From assembly GCA_045805505.1 (NCBI GenBank), contig JBJMLA010000135.1, positions 1-21,238 on the forward strand: a stretch of DNA of 21,238 nucleotides. The letters run 5' to 3'. Under the pieces are notes generated by a model that saw only the letters and a program-made list of their open reading frames with translations, ran no database searches and was not told the DNA's origin. The stretch's first letter is position 1. Every line of letters starts with the position of its first letter. A program made the position numbers and the translations under genes. Shown piece after piece: positions 7,167 to 14,628 of the stretch. This DNA comes from BP-464 sp045805505 (lineage in GTDB: Bacteria; Actinomycetota; Thermoleophilia; Solirubrobacterales; Solirubrobacteraceae).

Positions 7167-7703
7167 CTAGCGGCGGTGGTCGCGCAGGAGCAGCAGGCCG
7201 ATGATCGTCTTGGCGTCCCTGGTCGCGGCCAGGGCGCCGTCGAGATCCTCCAGCGGCCAGCGGACCACCTCGATGCGCTCGCCCTCCACCGGCTCCGCGG
7301 CGGGATCCTCGGACAGGCCGGTGGCGTAGACCACGTGGACCTCCTCGTCCAGGACCCCCACCGATGACCAGTACGACGTCAGCGGCTCCCAGTGGTCCGC
7401 GCGCAGGCCGACCTCCTCGGCGAGCTCGCGCCGGGCGGTGGTCATGGGGTCCTCGCCCTCCTCGAGCTTGCCGGCGGGCAGCTCGAGCACATCCGGGTCG
7501 TCGACCGCCTCGCGCGGCTGGCGCACGAGGATCAGGTGCGTCTCGTCGTGGCAGAGGATGCCGACGGCGCCCGGGTGGCGGACGATCGCCCGCTCGACCT
7601 CCTCGCCGTCGGGATAGCGGTAGCGCGCGACCTCCAGCGAGATGAACGAGCCGTCGTAGACGGTCTCGGCCCCCAGCCGCTGGAAGTCGCGCTCGGAGCT
7701 CAC
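7167..7703 (-). CDS. NUDIX hydrolase, ADP-ribose pyrophosphatase-like
   Basis: Cleaves nucleoside diphosphates linked to another moiety; the closest family type is ADP-ribose pyrophosphatase. The 178-residue protein from GTG has the usual N-terminal strands (ETVYDGSFISLEVARYRYPDG) and a perfect Nudix box from Gly78 to Leu100, including GKLEEGE, then RRELAEEVGL with the metal-binding Glu96/Glu97. ELPAGKLEEGE is typical of the ADP-ribose group. The GTG overlaps the cupin stop as GTGA (7700-7703). The position just ahead of xerD is conserved in actinobacteria (Rv1700-Rv1701 in M. tuberculosis, from memory). The exact substrate is not shown by sequence. Confidence 0.92.
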   Translation of the reverse strand: MSSERDFQRLGAETVYDGSFISLEVARYRYPDGEEVERAIVRHPGAVGILCHDETHLILVRQPREAVDDPDVLELPAGKLEEGEDPMTTARRELAEEVGLRADHWEPLTSYWSSVGVLDEEVHVVYATGLSEDPAAEPVEGERIEVVRWPLEDLDGALAATRDAKTIIGLLLLRDHRR

Positions 7704-8170
7704 CGGTTCGGCACGCTCGGGGGATCGCCGTTGGGCAGCAGCGTCGAGAGGTAGATGACGACCTTCTTGGTCCCGCGGTTCGACGAGCCGTGGACGACCG
7801 AGGGCTCCTCGACGATCCACTGCCCGGCCTTGATCGGCCCGGTCTGGCCCGCCGAGATCTTGCGCACGATCGTGTCCTCGCCCGCCTGACCCGTGTGGAC
7901 CGAGACGCTGCCGCTCTTGACCGTGTAGGTCAGCGTGCCCTGGGTGACCCGGGCGATCTGCGTGCCGGTGTGGTGATGCAGCGCAAGCACCGCGCCGGCC
8001 GGGATGGTGACGCGCGCCAGCGCGAGCGTCCGGCCCTTGGCGCCCTTGGGGTTGGCCTGAGCGGCGAGGTTCTCGCGGACGGGATCGCCGCCGCTCTGAG
8101 CAACCGCCATGGTGCCGGCGCCGAGGCCGGCGGCGACCGCGAGGGGCGCGACCTTCTTGATGAGGGACAT
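7700..8170 (-). CDS. Secreted single-domain cupin protein
   Basis: Small exported cupin of 156 residues; no specific activity can be assigned. A signal peptide is clear: KK at 5-6, hydrophobic 8-23, probable cleavage after AVA (about residue 24). The cupin barrel follows, with motif 1 HHHTGTQIARVTQG (His65-67, Gly80) and motif 2 centred on His127 in EEPSVVHGSSNRG. The usual Glu of motif 1 is Gln71, so metal coordination would differ from the classical two-His-one-Glu-one-His set. AAGG lies 8 nt before the ATG. It sits between the M20 peptidase and NUDIX genes, an unexpected place for an exported protein. Confidence 0.85.
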   Translation of the reverse strand: MSLIKKVAPLAVAAGLGAGTMAVAQSGGDPVRENLAAQANPKGAKGRTLALARVTIPAGAVLALHHHTGTQIARVTQGTLTYTVKSGSVSVHTGQAGEDTIVRKISAGQTGPIKAGQWIVEEPSVVHGSSNRGTKKVVIYLSTLLPNGDPPSVPNR

Positions 8171-8204
8171 GCGGCGAACCTTAAGGGTCCGTCCCCCGGG
8201 TCGG

Positions 8205-9323
8205 TCAGGCGGCGAGGCGGTCCAGCAGGGCGAACGTGACGTCGAGCATCCCCTCGAGCGCGGCGACCGAGACGCGCTCGTCGGTCTGGTGGGCGCGCTC
8301 GGTGCCGTTGGCGAGGTTGACGCAGTGGAAGCCGGACACCTCGAGCGCGTTGGCGTCCGAGCCGCCGCCGCTGGCCACGCGGGCCGGCTCGTAGCCGCAG
8401 TCGCGCAGCGCGTCCTCGGCGGCGAGCACGGCCGCGTCCTGCGGGCGGTGGCGGTAGCCCGTGAACAGCCGCTCGACCATGAAGTCGACGTCGCACTCGC
8501 AGGCCGGCGTGTTCGCGGCGTCGTGGACGTGGTCGACCATCTCGGCGACCAGCGCCTCGACCTTGCCCTCGTCGAGGCTCCGGGCCTCGGCCAGGAACGA
8601 GGCGTGCTCGGGGACGATGTTCGTCGCGCCCGGGTAGCCGCCCGTGATGGCGCCGACGTTGGCGGTGGTCTCCTCGTCGAGGCGCCCGAGGCGCAAAGCG
8701 GTGATGGCCCGGGCGGCGGCGGCGATCGCGCTGCGGCCGTTCTCGGGATGCAGGCCCGCGTGGGCGGCGGCGCCGCGGAAGTGCGCCTCCAGCCGGTAAA
8801 AGGTCGGCGCCGCCACGATGACCTCGCCGATCGGCGTGGCGTGATCGAAGACGAAGCCGACGTCGCTGCGCAGCCGGCCCACGTCGAACTCGCGCGCGCC
8901 CTGCAGGCCGATCTCCTCGCGGGTGGTGAACAGCAGCTCGAGGCCGACGGGCGCACCCTCGATCGCCGCCCGGCGCGCCGTGGCCAGCAGCACCGCAACG
9001 GCCGCCTTGTTGTCGGCGCCGAGGATGGTCTCCCCCGCGCTGATCCAGCCGCCGTCCTCGCAGACGGGCTCGACGACGCCGTCGTGGGGCACCGTGTCGA
9101 GGTGCGCGCAGAGCAGGACGGTGCGCCGGTCCTCGCGGACGCCCACCCGTGCCAGGACGTTGCCCGCCGCGTCCGGATCCTCGACCTCGACGCCTATCGC
9201 GCGGAGGTCGGCGCTGACCCGCGCCGCCATCTCGGCCTCCTCACCGGAGACCGAGCGGATGCGGCAGAGGTCGGCGAACTCCTCGTTGAGCCGCTTCTTC
9301 TCGACTTCAGACGCTGGACGCAT
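8205..9323 (-). CDS. M20-family metallopeptidase (peptidase T-like)
   Basis: Zinc-dependent aminopeptidase or related amidohydrolase of the M20 family, cytoplasmic (no signal peptide), 372 residues. Motifs are in the expected order: AHLDTVP (His74, Asp76), LGADNKAA (bridging Asp104), TTREEIGLQGA (Glu136/Glu137), VFDH (Asp160) and the late ligand His345 in RAHQTDERVS. The dimerisation/lid segment contains HAGLHPENGRSA. The pattern is closest to the PepT-like M20B group; the substrate, a tripeptide or another small amide, is uncertain. Its ATG lies inside the end of pyrG (17-bp overlap), so it is likely coupled to pyrG translation. Confidence 0.9.
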   Translation of the reverse strand: MRPASEVEKKRLNEEFADLCRIRSVSGEEAEMAARVSADLRAIGVEVEDPDAAGNVLARVGVREDRRTVLLCAHLDTVPHDGVVEPVCEDGGWISAGETILGADNKAAVAVLLATARRAAIEGAPVGLELLFTTREEIGLQGAREFDVGRLRSDVGFVFDHATPIGEVIVAAPTFYRLEAHFRGAAAHAGLHPENGRSAIAAAARAITALRLGRLDEETTANVGAITGGYPGATNIVPEHASFLAEARSLDEGKVEALVAEMVDHVHDAANTPACECDVDFMVERLFTGYRHRPQDAAVLAAEDALRDCGYEPARVASGGGSDANALEVSGFHCVNLANGTERAHQTDERVSVAALEGMLDVTFALLDRLAA

Positions 9324-10968
9324 CGGAGGCGCGCTCCGACGACGACGCGCTGCCCGTCGCGCGCTCCAGCGCCGCGCCCACGAAGTCCCGGAACAGCGGA
9401 GCCGGGCGCTCGGGCCGCGACTTGAACTCCGGGTGGTACTGGGACGCGACGAAGAACGGATGGTCGGGAAGCTCGATGACCTCGACGAGGCGGTCGTCGG
9501 GCGACGTGCCGCTGGCCACGAGCCCGCAGGCCTCGAGCTTGGCGCGCAGCCGGATGTTGACCTCGTAACGGTGACGGTGGCGCTCGTAGATGACGCCCTC
9601 GTCGTCGTAGAGCGCCCGCGCGCGGGTGCCGGGATGCAGCTTCACCGGATCGGCGCCCAGGCGCATCGTGCCGCCGAGGTCGGAGACCTCCTTCTGCTCG
9701 GGCAGCAGGTCGATGACCGGGAACGGGGTCTCGGGATCGAACTCGGTCGAGTTCGCGCCGTCCATGTCGGCGACGTTGCGCGCGAACTCGCAGACGGCGA
9801 TCTGCATGCCCAGGCAGATGCCCAGGTACGGGATCTGGCGCTCGCGAGCGACCTGCGCGGCACGGATCTTGCCCTCGATGCCGCGGCCGCCGAAGCCACC
9901 GGGGATGAGGATGCCGTCGGCGCCGGCCAGCCGCTCCTGGGCGGTGGCGGAGTCGACGAGGTGCTCGGAGTCGACCCAGTCGATCTCGATACGCGTGCCG
10001 TGCAGGAACCCGGCGTGGACGAGCGACTCGGACACCGACTTGTACGCGTCCTCGAGCGCGACGTACTTGCCGACCAGGGCGATCTTGACCGTCTCGTCGG
10101 CGACGTCGGCGCGGTCGCAGATCTCGCGCCACTCGCCGATGTCGGCCGGCTCGGCCTCCATCCCGAAGTGCTCGAGGATCGTGTCGTCGACGCCCTCGCT
10201 CTCGTACCAGAGCGGCACCTTGTAGATGTTGTCGACGTCCTTGGCCGAGATGACCGCCTCGACCGGCAGCGAGCCGAACAGCGCGATCTTCTTGCGGATG
10301 TCGAGGTCCAGCTCGGCCTCGGAGCGGCACAGGAGCATGTCGGGCTGGATGCCGATGCGGCGCAGCTCGTTGACGGAGTGCTGGGTCGGCTTGGTCTTCA
10401 GCTCGCCGGCGTGGCCGATGTAGGGCACGAGGGTCAGGTGGACGAACATGACGTCGCGCCGGCCGACGTCGACGGGGAACTGGCGGATCGCCTCGAGGAA
10501 CGGCAGCGACTCGATGTCGCCGACGGTGCCGCCGATCTCGGTGATCACGACGTCGACGTCGGAGGTCTCGGCGATCAGGCGGATGCGCTGCTTGATCTCG
10601 TCGACGATGTGCGGGACGACCTGGACGGTCGCGCCGAGGTAGTCGCCGCGGCGCTCGCGCCGGATGACGGAGTTGTAGATCGCGCCGGTGGTGACGTTCG
10701 AGGCGCGCGACGTGTTGATGTCGGTGAAGCGCTCGTAGTGGCCGAGGTCGAGGTCGGTCTCGGCGCCGTCCTCGGTGACGAAGACCTCGCCGTGCTGATA
10801 CGGCGACATCGTGCCGGGATCGACGTTGATGTACGGGTCGAACTTCTGGAGGCCGACCTTCAGACCGCGAGAGACGAGGAGCCGGCCGAGGGACGCTGCA
10901 GCGATGCCCTTTCCGAGAGAAGAAACGACGCCGCCGGTGACAAAGATGTAACGCGTCCTGTTGGCCAT
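9307..10968 (-). CDS. pyrG: CTP synthase
   Basis: Makes CTP from UTP, ATP and glutamine, the last step of pyrimidine nucleotide synthesis. The 553-residue protein has the synthetase domain with FVTGGVVSSLGKGIAAASLG and QKFDPYINVDPGTMSPYQHGE split over residues 9-60, and TEIGGTVGDIES near 143-154. The class-I glutamine amidotransferase domain has nucleophile Cys385 (GICLGMQ), His512 and Glu514 (SQYHPEF). Length is normal. The Shine-Dalgarno sequence GGAAGGG (10973-10979, minus strand) lies 4 nt before the ATG. It is the first gene of a nine-gene minus-strand array reaching mutM, with the M20 peptidase gene overlapping its end. Confidence 0.98.
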   Translation of the reverse strand: MANRTRYIFVTGGVVSSLGKGIAAASLGRLLVSRGLKVGLQKFDPYINVDPGTMSPYQHGEVFVTEDGAETDLDLGHYERFTDINTSRASNVTTGAIYNSVIRRERRGDYLGATVQVVPHIVDEIKQRIRLIAETSDVDVVITEIGGTVGDIESLPFLEAIRQFPVDVGRRDVMFVHLTLVPYIGHAGELKTKPTQHSVNELRRIGIQPDMLLCRSEAELDLDIRKKIALFGSLPVEAVISAKDVDNIYKVPLWYESEGVDDTILEHFGMEAEPADIGEWREICDRADVADETVKIALVGKYVALEDAYKSVSESLVHAGFLHGTRIEIDWVDSEHLVDSATAQERLAGADGILIPGGFGGRGIEGKIRAAQVARERQIPYLGICLGMQIAVCEFARNVADMDGANSTEFDPETPFPVIDLLPEQKEVSDLGGTMRLGADPVKLHPGTRARALYDDEGVIYERHRHRYEVNIRLRAKLEACGLVASGTSPDDRLVEVIELPDHPFFVASQYHPEFKSRPERPAPLFRDFVGAALERATGSASSSERASDASSV

Positions 10969-11066
10969 GCAGCCCTTCCGTACGAGTGTAGAGAGACGGC
11001 CGCGAAGGTAGCGTTCGCTGCGGACCGACCTGTAACGCCGATCCGCAAATAGGGGACAAAGAAGTC
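10969..11066. promoter_or_regulatory. Divergent promoter region of pyrG and msrB
   Basis: This 98-bp gap separates minus-strand pyrG from plus-strand msrB and must hold both promoters. On the minus strand TACACT and TACCTT are possible -10 hexamers, but neither has a -35 hexamer at a good distance. On the plus side AGGGG (11051-11055) is the probable msrB ribosome site. I could not assign promoters with confidence and saw no strong inverted repeat. Confidence 0.45.
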
Positions 11067-11468
11067 ATGGAGAAGATTCAGAAGCCCGACGACCAGTGGC
11101 GCGCCGAACTCGACCCGGACGCCTACGCCGTCCTGCGCCACCAGGCGACCGAGGCGCCGTTCACCGGCAAGTACACCTTCGAGAAGGCGACGGGCACCTA
11201 CAAGTGCGCCGGATGCGGCGCTGCCGTGTTCGAGTCGGACTCCAAGTACGACTCGGGCTGCGGCTGGCCCAGCTTCACCGCGTCGGCTCATCCCGACTCG
11301 GTCGAGCTGCGCTCCGACAACTCGCACGGCATGGTCCGCACCGAGGTCGTCTGCGCGCGTTGCGGCGGCCACCTCGGCCACGTCTTCGACGACGGCCCCG
11401 TCGAGGCGGGCGGCCAGCGCTACTGCATCAACAGCGTCGCGCTCGAGCTCGATCCCGCTCAGGGCTGA
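11067..11468 (+). CDS. msrB: Peptide-methionine (R)-S-oxide reductase
   Basis: Reduces the R epimer of methionine sulfoxide in proteins after oxidative damage. The 133-residue product is a complete stand-alone MsrB: structural zinc ligands Cys47/Cys50 (CAGC) and Cys96/Cys99 (CARC), the GCGWPSF signature with a probable resolving Cys65, and nucleophile Cys120 in RYCINSVAL. There is no signal peptide. AGGGG about 11 nt upstream of the ATG is a weak ribosome site. Its stop overlaps by 10 bp with the convergent stop of the esterase gene. Identification is secure. Confidence 0.97.
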   Translation: MEKIQKPDDQWRAELDPDAYAVLRHQATEAPFTGKYTFEKATGTYKCAGCGAAVFESDSKYDSGCGWPSFTASAHPDSVELRSDNSHGMVRTEVVCARCGGHLGHVFDDGPVEAGGQRYCINSVALELDPAQG

Positions 11469-12676
11469 AGCATCACCTTCGCCGGAAGTGTGACGGTGAC
11501 CGTCCTGCGGCCCCGCCGGCCGCAGGGCGGGGTCCGCACCGTCGCGGTGCCGGTCCCGGACAGCTCGAAGCCGCGGCACGTCGCGTGCGACAGCGTCGTG
11601 AAGTCCCGGGCCTGACGGGCGATGCGCACGCGCCAGCCGTAGACCGCGTAGCGGTCCATGCCGCTCGTGTAGGTCACCGCGGCGGGGCGCGGCGCCGGGT
11701 CGGCGAAGCTCTTCATCAGCGGCTCGGTGCTCTCGCGCAGGTCGCGCGACCAGTACGGCCAGGTGTGCGTGCCCGCGCCGTAGTCGTTCAGGAAGTACGG
11801 CAGGCCGATCCCGTCGAGCCGCTCGGTGAACGCGTGCGTGCTACGCCACGTCGCGCCCTCGATCGCGGTGGCCGCGGGGTTGATCGGGTTCTCGTCGAGC
11901 GGCCCGGGCGTGCCGTTGCCGGCGAAGAGGAACAGCCGGGTGTCGCGCAGGTTCTCGGCGATCGACGCCGGGTTGTGCGCGCGCCAGTTGACCCGGTCGG
12001 TGACGGGATCGCCGAAGATCGAGCCGCGTTCCTCGCCGTCGAGGCCCACCTCGATGGCGCCGACGATCACGCCGCCCGCGGCCGCCGCCTCGGGGCTCTC
12101 GGCGATGTCGGGCGCGCCCGAGTAGGAGAACGCGGTCCCGAACAGGTCCGGGTGCTGTGCGGCGTAGCTCATCGAGCAGAAGCCTCCCTGCGACAGGCCG
12201 GCGATGGCCCGCCCGCCGCGCGAGCGCCGGGTGCGCAGGTTCGCGTCCACCCACGGGACGAGCTGCCGGATGTGGAAGGTGTCCCACCGGTACTTGCCCG
12301 ACACCCAGTCCGCGCACCAGCCGCCGCCGTCGCGGTTCAGGCCGATGTCGGGCATCACGACGATCAGCGGCAGCCCGGCGGTGGTCTTCTCGACGTTGCC
12401 CATCTCGGGCCAGTCGTGCGCGCCGCCGCTGGTGCCGTGGAACAGGTAGAGCACCGGATAGCGGCGGCGGGGGTGCTCGCGGTAGCCGTCGGGCAGCAGC
12501 ACATCGACCCGCGCCGGCCCGGGCAGCGCCCTGGTGGCGAACGTGAAGCTCTGCAGGCGCTGCGTCAGCCGTTCCCGGCTCTTGATCGTCAGGCCCGAGC
12601 CGTCATGGAGCGAGCGCGCCTGCGCGGGCGCCGCCGCCAGCAGCGCGACGGCCGCGGCGAGCAGCGCCCTACGCAT
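11459..12676 (-). CDS. Secreted esterase, antigen 85/EsD-like alpha/beta hydrolase
   Basis: Exported serine hydrolase of 405 residues. The signal peptide MRRALLAAAVALLAAAPAQA is probably cleaved after residue 20. The alpha/beta-hydrolase core shows YPVLYLFHGTSGG, nucleophile Ser162 in AGLSQGGF, an acid candidate Glu262 (or Asp261) in LDENPIN, and His304 in GAGTHTWPYW, the same arrangement as mycobacterial antigen 85 and related esterases. About 80 C-terminal residues (from about 325) form an extra strand-rich region with two cysteines that may form a disulfide. It is the last gene of the TetR-containing operon, overlapping the CMD-family gene by 8 bp. The ester substrate is not known; a mycolyl- or acyltransferase role is less likely without other mycolate genes here. 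Confidence 0.9.
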   Translation of the reverse strand: MRRALLAAAVALLAAAPAQARSLHDGSGLTIKSRERLTQRLQSFTFATRALPGPARVDVLLPDGYREHPRRRYPVLYLFHGTSGGAHDWPEMGNVEKTTAGLPLIVVMPDIGLNRDGGGWCADWVSGKYRWDTFHIRQLVPWVDANLRTRRSRGGRAIAGLSQGGFCSMSYAAQHPDLFGTAFSYSGAPDIAESPEAAAAGGVIVGAIEVGLDGEERGSIFGDPVTDRVNWRAHNPASIAENLRDTRLFLFAGNGTPGPLDENPINPAATAIEGATWRSTHAFTERLDGIGLPYFLNDYGAGTHTWPYWSRDLRESTEPLMKSFADPAPRPAAVTYTSGMDRYAVYGWRVRIARQARDFTTLSHATCRGFELSGTGTATVRTPPCGRRGRRTVTVTLPAKVMLQP

Positions 12677-13199
12677 CCGGCTCGATCCGCACCGTCGTGA
12701 TGAACGAGGCCAGCATCCGGTAGTGGCCGACGAGGAACAGGAACTCGATCACGCGGCGCTCGTCGAGGTGCTCGCGCAGCGCCTCCCAGGTGGCGTCGGT
12801 CAGGTCCTCGGAGGCCAGCAGCTCGTCGGTGGCCAGCAGCAGCACGCGCTCGCGCGGCGACCAGCCCTCGGCGTCCGGGCCTGCCGTCACGCGGACGATG
12901 TCTGCGTCCGTGAGCCCCGCGCGGCGGCCCAGGCGCACATGGTGCTCGAACTCGTAGGCGCAGTCGCGACCGCGAGCGACGCGCAGGATGATCAGCTCGG
13001 TCTCGCGGCGCGGGAGCGAGCCGCGGGGCATCAGCCGGCCGGCGAACCGCAGCCAGCCCCGGAACAGGCCACGCCGGCGGCCGAAGGTCAGGAACAGGTT
13101 CGGCGGCCCGGTGCCCGCGACCCGGCCGGCGATGCGGGCGAAGACCCAGGTGAACAGCCCGACGTCGCCGACGCCGCCGGGGGCGATGCGGGGCGTCAC
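12669..13199 (-). CDS. Carboxymuconolactone decarboxylase (CMD)/AhpD-like protein
   Basis: A 176-residue helical protein of the CMD superfamily, starting with GTG. The conserved helix reads RGRDCAYEFEHHVRLGRRAGL: Cys80, Glu83 and His86/His87. In AhpD peroxidases the motif is C-x-x-C-x-x-x-H; here the second Cys is Glu83, so disulfide-based peroxidase activity is unlikely and a decarboxylase/hydrolase-like or unknown role is more probable. This CxYE..H form is common in catabolic clusters with dehydrogenases. It overlaps the upstream SDR stop (GTGA, 13196-13199) and the esterase start (8 bp), which argues that it belongs to the same pathway. Confidence 0.9.
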   Translation of the reverse strand: MTPRIAPGGVGDVGLFTWVFARIAGRVAGTGPPNLFLTFGRRRGLFRGWLRFAGRLMPRGSLPRRETELIILRVARGRDCAYEFEHHVRLGRRAGLTDADIVRVTAGPDAEGWSPRERVLLLATDELLASEDLTDATWEALREHLDERRVIEFLFLVGHYRMLASFITTVRIEPDA

Positions 13200-14032
13200 G
13201 GCTGCTCCGTGGTCAGCGGGGCGTGCTCTTCGCGGGCGATCTCCAGGGCCCGCGCGAGGTGACGCTGCACGCCGCGGTCGACGAAGGGCTGGGCGAGCAT
13301 CCGCAGGGGCAGCAGCGGCGCGGTCCGGCGCGGAGCGACGATCCGCTTGGCGCGCCGCTCGATGCCCCGCTCGAGCGCGTCGATGGCGACCTTGAGCGGC
13401 GCCACCCGCATGATGGCCCCGAGCCCCTTGGTGAGCTCGGCGGCCGCCTCGGTACCGAACCCGCGGCTGGTCATGTCGGTGTCGATCTCGGCGAAGTAGG
13501 CGACGCCGACGCGCGCGCCGGACGGCCGCAGCTCGATGCGCAGCGTGTTGCCGAGCGCCTCGACGGCGGCCTTGGACGCCGAGTAGGCGCCCATCAGCGG
13601 CAGATGGACGACGGCGCCCACCGAGGCGATCGGCAGCGCGTAGCCGTTGGCGTGCGAGATGTGCGGACCGGCCGCTCGCAGCGTGTAGTAGGCGCCCATG
13701 ACGTTGACCGCGATCGTGCGCTCCATGACGGTGGGATCGCCGCCGACGAGCGGCAGCTGTGCGGCGATGCCGGCGTTGGCGACCACGATGTCGAGCCCGC
13801 CGAGGGCCGCGGCGGCGCCGTCGACCGCCCGGTCGACCTGCTCGCGATCGGTCACGTCGCAGCGCGTGAAGAACGCGTTGCCGCAGCGCGCGGCGACGTC
13901 GCCGAGCAGGTCCTCCTCGAGCCCGACGACGGCCAGCTTCGCGCCGCGCTCGTGCAGGCGCTGGGCGAGCGCGGCGCCGATGCCGCGGGCCGCGCCCGTG
14001 ATCAGGACCCTGCGGCCCTCGAGTGTGCTCAT
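13196..14032 (-). CDS. Short-chain dehydrogenase/reductase (SDR), first copy
   Basis: NAD(P)-dependent oxidoreductase of 278 residues. The Rossmann signature TGAARGIG is at 12-19, Asp59 follows beta-3 (RCDVTD), NAG is at 86-88, and the catalytic set is Asn110, Ser137, Tyr150 and Lys154 (YSASK). The stretch after the catalytic site (AEIDTDMTSRGF) and an Arg-rich C-terminus resemble SDRs acting on lipids or steroids, but the substrate cannot be fixed. It overlaps the TetR gene by 4 bp (ATGA) and the CMD gene by 4 bp (GTGA). Sequence differs clearly from the divergent SDR at 16477, so this is not a recent duplication. Confidence 0.95.
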   Translation of the reverse strand: MSTLEGRRVLITGAARGIGAALAQRLHERGAKLAVVGLEEDLLGDVAARCGNAFFTRCDVTDREQVDRAVDGAAAALGGLDIVVANAGIAAQLPLVGGDPTVMERTIAVNVMGAYYTLRAAGPHISHANGYALPIASVGAVVHLPLMGAYSASKAAVEALGNTLRIELRPSGARVGVAYFAEIDTDMTSRGFGTEAAAELTKGLGAIMRVAPLKVAIDALERGIERRAKRIVAPRRTAPLLPLRMLAQPFVDRGVQRHLARALEIAREEHAPLTTEQP

Positions 14033-14628
14033 GCGATGACCTTTCGTGCGAAGGCGGCCAGCGGAGCGTGCAGCGCGCGCAGGCCGTCGATGTCGCCCGC
14101 GACGAGGCGGGCGGTGACCAGTGCGGTGATGGAGGCGACGAGCGCCTCGACGGCGAAGCGGTCGTCCGTGCCGAGCGCCGTGGCGAGTGCGGCGACCAGC
14201 CCGCGCTGGAGCTCGGCGCGGCGGGCCAGTGCCTCGGGCCCTGCGGCGTAGACCTCGACGAGGAACAGGCGCGCGAGCGCCGGGCTGTCGGCCAGGGCCT
14301 CGAGATATCCGGCGAGCACGCCGTCGAGCAGCGCCGGCGGTGCTGCGGCGCCGGAGCCGGCCCCAGCCGCCGTGGCCGACAGGATCAGCCCGTAGGCCTC
14401 CTCGAACGCGCTCATGAAGCAGTCCTCCTTCGAGGAGAACTGCTGGTAGAAGGTCTCGCGTGAGACCCCGGCTGCGCGCAGGATGTCGGCCACCGACGTC
14501 CGGGCGTAGCCCTGCTCGGCCATCACCTCGGCCATGGCGCGCACGAGCCGCTCGCGCTGGGAGCGCGCGACCTCCTCGCGGGTCAGGGAATGGCGTCCGC
14601 GCGGCAGGCGGTCGGTGACGGCGCTCAT
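14029..14628 (-). CDS. TetR-family transcriptional regulator
   Basis: Ligand-responsive DNA-binding repressor of 199 residues. The N-terminal helix-turn-helix is classic (RTSVADILRAAGVSRETFYQQF at about 43-64, followed by SSKEDCF). The rest is a helical ligand and dimer domain rich in Ala and Leu. It is the second gene of the operon, overlapping both neighbours by 4 bp, so it is made together with the enzymes. The palindromic array at 16414-16454 in front of the operon is the natural candidate operator, implying self-repression and control of the divergent SDR gene. The inducer is likely a substrate or product of these enzymes; that is inference. Confidence 0.95.
   Translation of the reverse strand: MSAVTDRLPRGRHSLTREEVARSQRERLVRAMAEVMAEQGYARTSVADILRAAGVSRETFYQQFSSKEDCFMSAFEEAYGLILSATAAGAGSGAAAPPALLDGVLAGYLEALADSPALARLFLVEVYAAGPEALARRAELQRGLVAALATALGTDDRFAVEALVASITALVTARLVAGDIDGLRALHAPLAAFARKVIA

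Noticed and set aside
9194..11068. Second minus-strand frame of 624 codons over pyrG
   Set aside because: It is frame-shifted relative to CTP synthase, which has all its motifs, and is extremely Arg-rich.
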